54,850 bases of DNA from assembly GCF_000423105.1 (NCBI RefSeq), contig NZ_AUHI01000017.1, positions 1 to 54,850 of the forward strand, read 5' to 3'. The translations under genes were made by a program, and so were the position numbers. Positions 51,327-54,850 of this stretch are shown in pieces (within the stretch, counting starts at the first letter, position 1; every line of letters begins with the position of its first letter). This DNA is from Halalkalibacillus halophilus DSM 18494 (lineage in GTDB: Bacteria; Bacillota; Bacilli; Bacillales; Alkalibacillaceae). The notes beneath the pieces are model-generated. The model had not been told where the DNA came from, made no database searches, and saw nothing but the letters and a program-made list of their open reading frames with translations.

Positions 51327-52124
51327 TTACGTCCGCGTTACAAAAAATAATGTCATTACCACTACAAATACTAATGCCACTATTAAATCAAGCGGCTGAA
51401 AAGTAAGTGCCCGGTATTTTGTTCGTCCTTCTCCCCCTTGATAGCCTCTTGCTTCCATCGCAAGCGCTAAATCTTCTGCCCGTTTAAACGCCCCAACAAA
51501 TAATGGGATTAGCAGGGGGATGATTGCTTTCAATCTATCTTTAATTGGTCCAGTCGTAAAATCTAAGCCTCTGGAGGACTGCGCTTTGGCAATTTTATCT
51601 GTTTCTTGCATGATCGTTGGAATGAACCGAAGCGAAATGGACATCATCAACGCAAGTTCATGCACTGGAAACCTTACATATTTTAAAGGTTTTAAGAGAG
51701 CCTCTACCGCATCTGTAATCGAAATCGGTGTAGTCGTTAATGTAAGTAAAGTGGTCATTAAAATTAGTAATAATAATCTAGCAGAAATGTTTAAGCCTTG
51801 CAACAACGCTTGATCATATAAGGAAAAACCCCAAACCGTTATCAGTGGCTCCCCTTCTCTAGTTAAAAGAATATGAAGTAGAAAAGTAAGAGCAATAATA
51901 AACCAAACTGGCTTTAGCCCCTTTATGATAAAAGTGGCAGGAACTCTAGATAAAACAGCTGTACTAATTGCAATCGCAAATAAAATCCCATAACTTAATA
52001 ACGTTTCAGCAGAAAAAATAACTAATACATAAATAAAGATAATTACCAATTTTAAACGAGGGTCAATTCGGTGGATGAGTGACTCCCCCGGGACAAACTG
52101 ACCAATGATTAGGGATTGATTCAT
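51327..52124 (-). CDS. ecfT: EcfT, ECF transporter transmembrane subunit
   Basis: 265 residues with about five helices and the two coupling ARG-type motifs (AKAQSSRGLDFTTG and LALAMEARGYQGGEGRT) that contact the ATPases. FVPGESLIHRIDPRLKLV is the typical N terminus. Shared energising unit for several vitamin S components encoded elsewhere. Overlaps the ecfA2 end by 4 nt. Confidence 0.97.
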   Translation of the reverse strand: MNQSLIIGQFVPGESLIHRIDPRLKLVIIFIYVLVIFSAETLLSYGILFAIAISTAVLSRVPATFIIKGLKPVWFIIALTFLLHILLTREGEPLITVWGFSLYDQALLQGLNISARLLLLILMTTLLTLTTTPISITDAVEALLKPLKYVRFPVHELALMMSISLRFIPTIMQETDKIAKAQSSRGLDFTTGPIKDRLKAIIPLLIPLFVGAFKRAEDLALAMEARGYQGGEGRTKYRALTFQPLDLIVALVFVVVMTLFFVTRT

Positions 52125-52987
52125 TGGGTGTCACCGCCCTTGAGTTGGTTGCTTAGCAAACCAGCAATAGTTTCAGCAGAAAGTGTAGGCTCATCAAATG
52201 TGACACCAAGCTGCCTCTCTATATAATCCATACAATGAAACTGCTCTGGTAAATCAAGACCTAACTTTTGAAGATGTTCCTTTTTTGTATATAATGCTTT
52301 GGGATGGTCAATTAAATTCACTTTACCATCTTCTAACACCATAATTTGGTCGGCATATTTAAAGGCATCTTCCATATCATGGGTTACAAGCACGGTCGTT
52401 TGATCCCGCTTTTGATGTAAATGGCTGAATAGTTCCATTACTTGCCTTTTGCCATATGGATCTAAACCTGCCGTTGGTTCATCCAATACCAATAGCTCTG
52501 GTTCCATCAGCATGACTCCAGCAATTGCAGTCCGGCGCATTTGTCCCCCACTTAATTCAAAAGGAGAACGCTCTAATAAACTTTCATCTAACCCCACATC
52601 TTCTAAGATTTTAGGCAGTTTTTTCTCCACCTCGTCCATCTTAAATCCGAAATTTTTCGGACCAAATAGGATGTCTTTTTTTACAGTTTCTTCAAACAGT
52701 TGATGCTCCGGATATTGAAACACCATACCTACCTTTTTTCTCAGCTCTTTAATTTGGTTATTTTTCTCATTGGAAAGTGTGAATTCCCCAATTTTGGCTG
52801 TACCCTTTGTTGGGCGCAGTAATCCATTGAACTGCTGAATTAAAGTTGATTTTCCTGATCCCGTGTGACCGATTATTGCAGTAAAAGAACCTTTTGGGAT
52901 ATGAAAAGATACCCCTTTCAAAGCTTTATGCTCAAAGGGCGTGTTTGGTTGATATGTATAGTCTACTTCTTTAAATGTAATTTCCAT
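52121..52987 (-). CDS. ecfA2: EcfA2, ECF transporter ATPase
   Basis: 288 residues: Walker A IIGHTGSGKSTLIQQF, Q-loop VFQYPEHQLFEETV, signature LSGGQMRRTAIAG, Walker B LVLDEPTAGLDP, switch His in VTHDME. Pairs with EcfA1 and EcfT. Its start lies 25 nt inside the ecfA1 3' end. Confidence 0.97.
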   Translation of the reverse strand: MEITFKEVDYTYQPNTPFEHKALKGVSFHIPKGSFTAIIGHTGSGKSTLIQQFNGLLRPTKGTAKIGEFTLSNEKNNQIKELRKKVGMVFQYPEHQLFEETVKKDILFGPKNFGFKMDEVEKKLPKILEDVGLDESLLERSPFELSGGQMRRTAIAGVMLMEPELLVLDEPTAGLDPYGKRQVMELFSHLHQKRDQTTVLVTHDMEDAFKYADQIMVLEDGKVNLIDHPKALYTKKEHLQKLGLDLPEQFHCMDYIERQLGVTFDEPTLSAETIAGLLSNQLKGGDTQ

Positions 52988-53790
52988 AATTCATCCACCA
53001 GCTCTTTATAGTGCAACGGTTCGTGTGTAATCGTAAGTCCGTGCTTTTTAATTTGTTGATGAAGTTCCGTAACAAAAGGTGCCTCTAGACCAATTAGAGG
53101 GAGCATCTCATGTTGCTCTAACAGCTTTCTAGGAGTTCCTTCAAAATGAACTTCACCTTGATTCAAAACGATCACTCGATCAGAATAGCTTGCCTCGTTA
53201 AGGTCATGCGTAATCGTCACAATCGTTAAATTGCGTTCTTTTCTAAGCTCTTGAATCGTATCGAGTAAATCCTTTTTTCCCCGAGGGTCTAACATCGTGG
53301 TTGCTTCATCAAATACAATCACTTCTGGTTGCATGGCTAAAATACCCGCAATCGCAATCCTCTGTTTCTGACCACCAGATAATCGGTGAGGCTCCTGATC
53401 CTCATACCCTTTCATGCGAACAGCTTCCAAGCTCTGCTTAAGACGCACTTCCATCTCTGAACGTTCCACCCCGAGGTTTTCCATTCCAAAAGCTACATCA
53501 TCCGCAACCGTGGTTCCTACAAACTGATTTTCCGGATTTTGAAAAACCATACCAAGTTTCCTACGTATCTCATAAATCGTTTCCTCCGACACGGCCCGCT
53601 CGTCTACTACCACTTCACCTTCAGTCGCTATAGCTAATCCATTCATTAACTTAGCCGCTGTCGACTTCCCAGATCCATTATGACCAACAATTGAGACCCA
53701 TTCTCCTTGTTCTATCTCAAGATTAATATTTTTGAGAACGTAAGGATCCGACTCTTTATATTGAAAGGATACATCCTGAAAACTAATCAA
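52963..53790 (-). CDS. ecfA1: EcfA1, ECF transporter ATPase
   Basis: 275 residues from TTG 53790, with GAGGTGG 7 nt upstream; an ATG 30 nt earlier opens a longer frame lacking such a site. Walker A IVGHNGSGKSTAAKLMNG, Q-loop VFQNPENQFVG, signature LSGGQKQRIAIAG, Walker B VIVFDEATTMLDP, ITHDLNEAS. First gene of ecfA1-ecfA2-ecfT-truA. A repeat array separates it from rplQ. Confidence 0.95.
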   Translation of the reverse strand: MISFQDVSFQYKESDPYVLKNINLEIEQGEWVSIVGHNGSGKSTAAKLMNGLAIATEGEVVVDERAVSEETIYEIRRKLGMVFQNPENQFVGTTVADDVAFGMENLGVERSEMEVRLKQSLEAVRMKGYEDQEPHRLSGGQKQRIAIAGILAMQPEVIVFDEATTMLDPRGKKDLLDTIQELRKERNLTIVTITHDLNEASYSDRVIVLNQGEVHFEGTPRKLLEQHEMLPLIGLEAPFVTELHQQIKKHGLTITHEPLHYKELVDELWKLHLKK

Positions 53791-53927
53791 AATATTGCCA
53801 CCTCTACTGTTATTCATCACTTAAAGTTTTCCTTATTGTATCATACCATAGGCTTTCGACCTCTTTCATAAATAAATTAATATATGGTAGGGAAGGTATG
53901 TGAGGTGGTTCGTGGTATCACTGGGAA

Positions 53928-54260
53928 GCTGATATATTTTCGTGGGTGCTGATATCCTCGCGGGAGGGCTGATATATCGTGGCGGGCGCTGATATATCCT
54001 CGCGAGCGATGATATCCTCCCTGGAGTGCTGATATATCCCCGCTGAAGTACTGATATATTCTCGCGAACGCTGATACCCTCCCTGGAGGGCTGATATATC
54101 GTCGCGGACGCTGATATCCTCCCTGGAGTGCTGATATATCCTCGCGAGTGCTGATATCCTCCCTGGAGTGCTGATATATCCTCGCGAGTGCTGATATCAC
54201 CCCTGGAAGGTTGATATATTCTCGCGAACGCTGATATCCTCCCTACAGTACTGATATATT
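53928..54260. repeat. 20-bp tandem repeat array, 16 full units of two alternating types
   Basis: Sixteen contiguous units (fifteen of 20 bp, one of 22 bp) all start with a GCTGATAT-like core, then a partial unit. Two types alternate, especially from unit 4 on: GCTGATATATCCTCGCGAGT and GCTGATATCCTCCCTGGAGT, a 40-bp super-period. Each type has its own small inverted repeat (CTCGCGAG; CTCC..GGAG). Outer units are more diverged than central ones (units 10-13 are nearly perfect). Open frames across it are by-products of the repeat. 53821-53927 shows nothing else. Confidence 0.95.
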
Positions 54261-54294
54261 ATCAATATACTAGTTTCCTTCCTGTAAAACTCAC

Positions 54295-54343
54295 AAAAAA
54301 AGGGCGCAGCATCCATACGTAATGGAACTGAGCACCCTTTTCT
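54295..54343 (-). terminator. rplQ terminator
   Basis: On the minus strand AAAAGGGTGCTCAG...CCAT pairs imperfectly with ATGG...CTGCGCCC, then TTTTTTTGTG. Ends the rpoA-rplQ transcript, so ecfA1 may need its own promoter or readthrough across the repeat array. Confidence 0.8.
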
Positions 54344-54355
54344 ACTAATATTCAA

Positions 54356-54721
54356 TTAGTCAACTAATTCAATAATCACTGATTTCGCTCCGTCACCTTT
54401 ACGCTCACCTAATTTAAGAATGCGCGTGTAACCACCTTGACGTTCTTCATAACGTGGAGCAACATCACTGAATAATTTTTGTACTGCTGTTTGCGTACCT
54501 TCTTCATCCGCATCTACTTTGCGCAAGTAAGAAGCTGCTTGTCTGCGGGCATGTAGATCGCCACGCTTACCAAGTGTAATCATTTTTTCAACTACGGGGC
54601 GTAATGCTTTTGCCTTCGCTTCTGTTGTCTCAATGCGCTCATGAACAATAAGGTCTGTCGCTAAATTGCGTAGCAAATGCTCACGCTGATCGCTTGGGCG
54701 ACCTAATTTTGCTTTAGCCAT
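54356..54721 (-). CDS. rplQ: 50S ribosomal protein L17
   Basis: 121 residues: KLGRPSDQREHLLRNLATDLI and VEKMITLGKRGDLHARRQA, ending in RKGDGAKSVIIELVD. AGGAGG precedes the ATG. 45 nt after rpoA, as in other Firmicutes. Confidence 0.99.
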   Translation of the reverse strand: MAKAKLGRPSDQREHLLRNLATDLIVHERIETTEAKAKALRPVVEKMITLGKRGDLHARRQAASYLRKVDADEEGTQTAVQKLFSDVAPRYEERQGGYTRILKLGERKGDGAKSVIIELVD

Positions 54722-54766
54722 CTTAGAACCTCCTTTTTCTAGGAATTTATCCGATGCATTCTATTA

Positions 54767-54850
54767 TTAATCGTCTTTACGTAAGCCTAAGTTTAAAGCT
54801 TCCAACTTATAGCGAACTTCATCCAACGATTTACGTCCTAAGTTACGAAC
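54767..54850 (-). CDS. rpoA: RNA polymerase alpha subunit, C-terminal end (partial)
   Basis: The last 27 codons before the TAA at 54767-54769 read VRNLGRKSLDEVRYKLEALN and end LGLRKDD. This is the alpha CTD, whose NLGRKSLDE helix contacts UP elements and activators. The gene continues beyond the right edge. Confidence 0.97.
   Translation of the reverse strand, partial: VRNLGRKSLDEVRYKLEALNLGLRKDD

Noticed and set aside
53877..54200. A 107-codon open frame rich in ISA, GGY and RYIS motifs on the minus strand
   Set aside because: It is the translation of the 20-bp tandem repeat array; no ribosome site, and three 20-bp units simply make a 20-codon period.
53928..54260. CRISPR array
   Set aside because: There are no unique spacers: units are contiguous 20-mers of two types, and no cas genes are nearby.

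Overview
The window looks like the chromosome of a low-GC, endospore-forming Bacillaceae. It holds pdaB, kbaA, gerD and cwlD (sporulation and germination), a Bacillus-type 16S 5' end, a Bacillus-type pur operon and the rpoA-rplQ-ecf-truA-rplM-rpsI block. Acidic proteins plus TAXI-TRAP and cation-exchange transporters hint at a halophile or alkaliphile; the species cannot be named from the sequence. Nearly all backbone genes are on the minus strand. Their order (rpoA, rplQ, ecfA1, ecfA2, ecfT, truA ... rplM, rpsI ... cwlD, salA, gerD, kbaA, pdaB, rRNA) is that of the B. subtilis ribosomal region, broken by two large insertions.

Left backbone (1-15.9 kb). This part runs from a 16S rRNA 5' end and its promoter through a small conserved gene, a degenerate PdaB, KbaA, GerD, SalA, CwlD, two PH-domain membrane proteins (YdbT/YdbS), an RDD protein with SppA, a second RDD protein, and a TAXI-type TRAP transporter (binding protein, DUF1850 protein, fused permease). 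It ends with a Ca2+/cation antiporter under a yybP-ykoY (Mn2+) riboswitch and a NERD-domain protein flanked by degenerate ~20-bp repeats.

Accessory block (about 16.05-35.6 kb). Four direct copies of the rpsI 3' end (att-like core CGTTTTGAGAACTG on the plus strand) lie at 16.05, 21.94, 34.38 and 35.60 kb, the last being rpsI itself. Each has a minus-strand terminator immediately to its left. This reads as three elements stacked in tandem at the 3' end of rpsI. (i) 16.05-21.94 kb: duplicated exonuclease fragments, a DMT permease, a 19-codon glnA 3' fragment and a decayed siphophage tail module that still has a programmed -1 frameshift site. (ii) 21.94-34.38 kb: a complete type I restriction-modification system (hsdM-hsdS-hsdR), a higher-GC SDR plus MFS pair between long direct repeats, a membrane protein and IS remnants. 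(iii) 34.38-35.60 kb: two small membrane proteins. No intact integrase remains.

Right backbone (35.6-54.85 kb). rplM-rpsI have their own promoter. Between rplM and truA sits the whole purine operon purEKBCSQLFMNHD plus folD; in B. subtilis this operon is elsewhere. It carries three apparent controls: PurR-box-like sequence at the promoter, a guanine riboswitch with terminator before purE, and a ZTP riboswitch just after purD and before folD. PurEKBCSQLFMNHD convert PRPP to IMP, and FolD supplies the 10-formyl-THF used by PurN and PurH, so a ZTP sensor before folD makes metabolic sense. The window ends with truA, the ECF energising module, a striking 20-bp tandem repeat array, rplQ and the end of rpoA.
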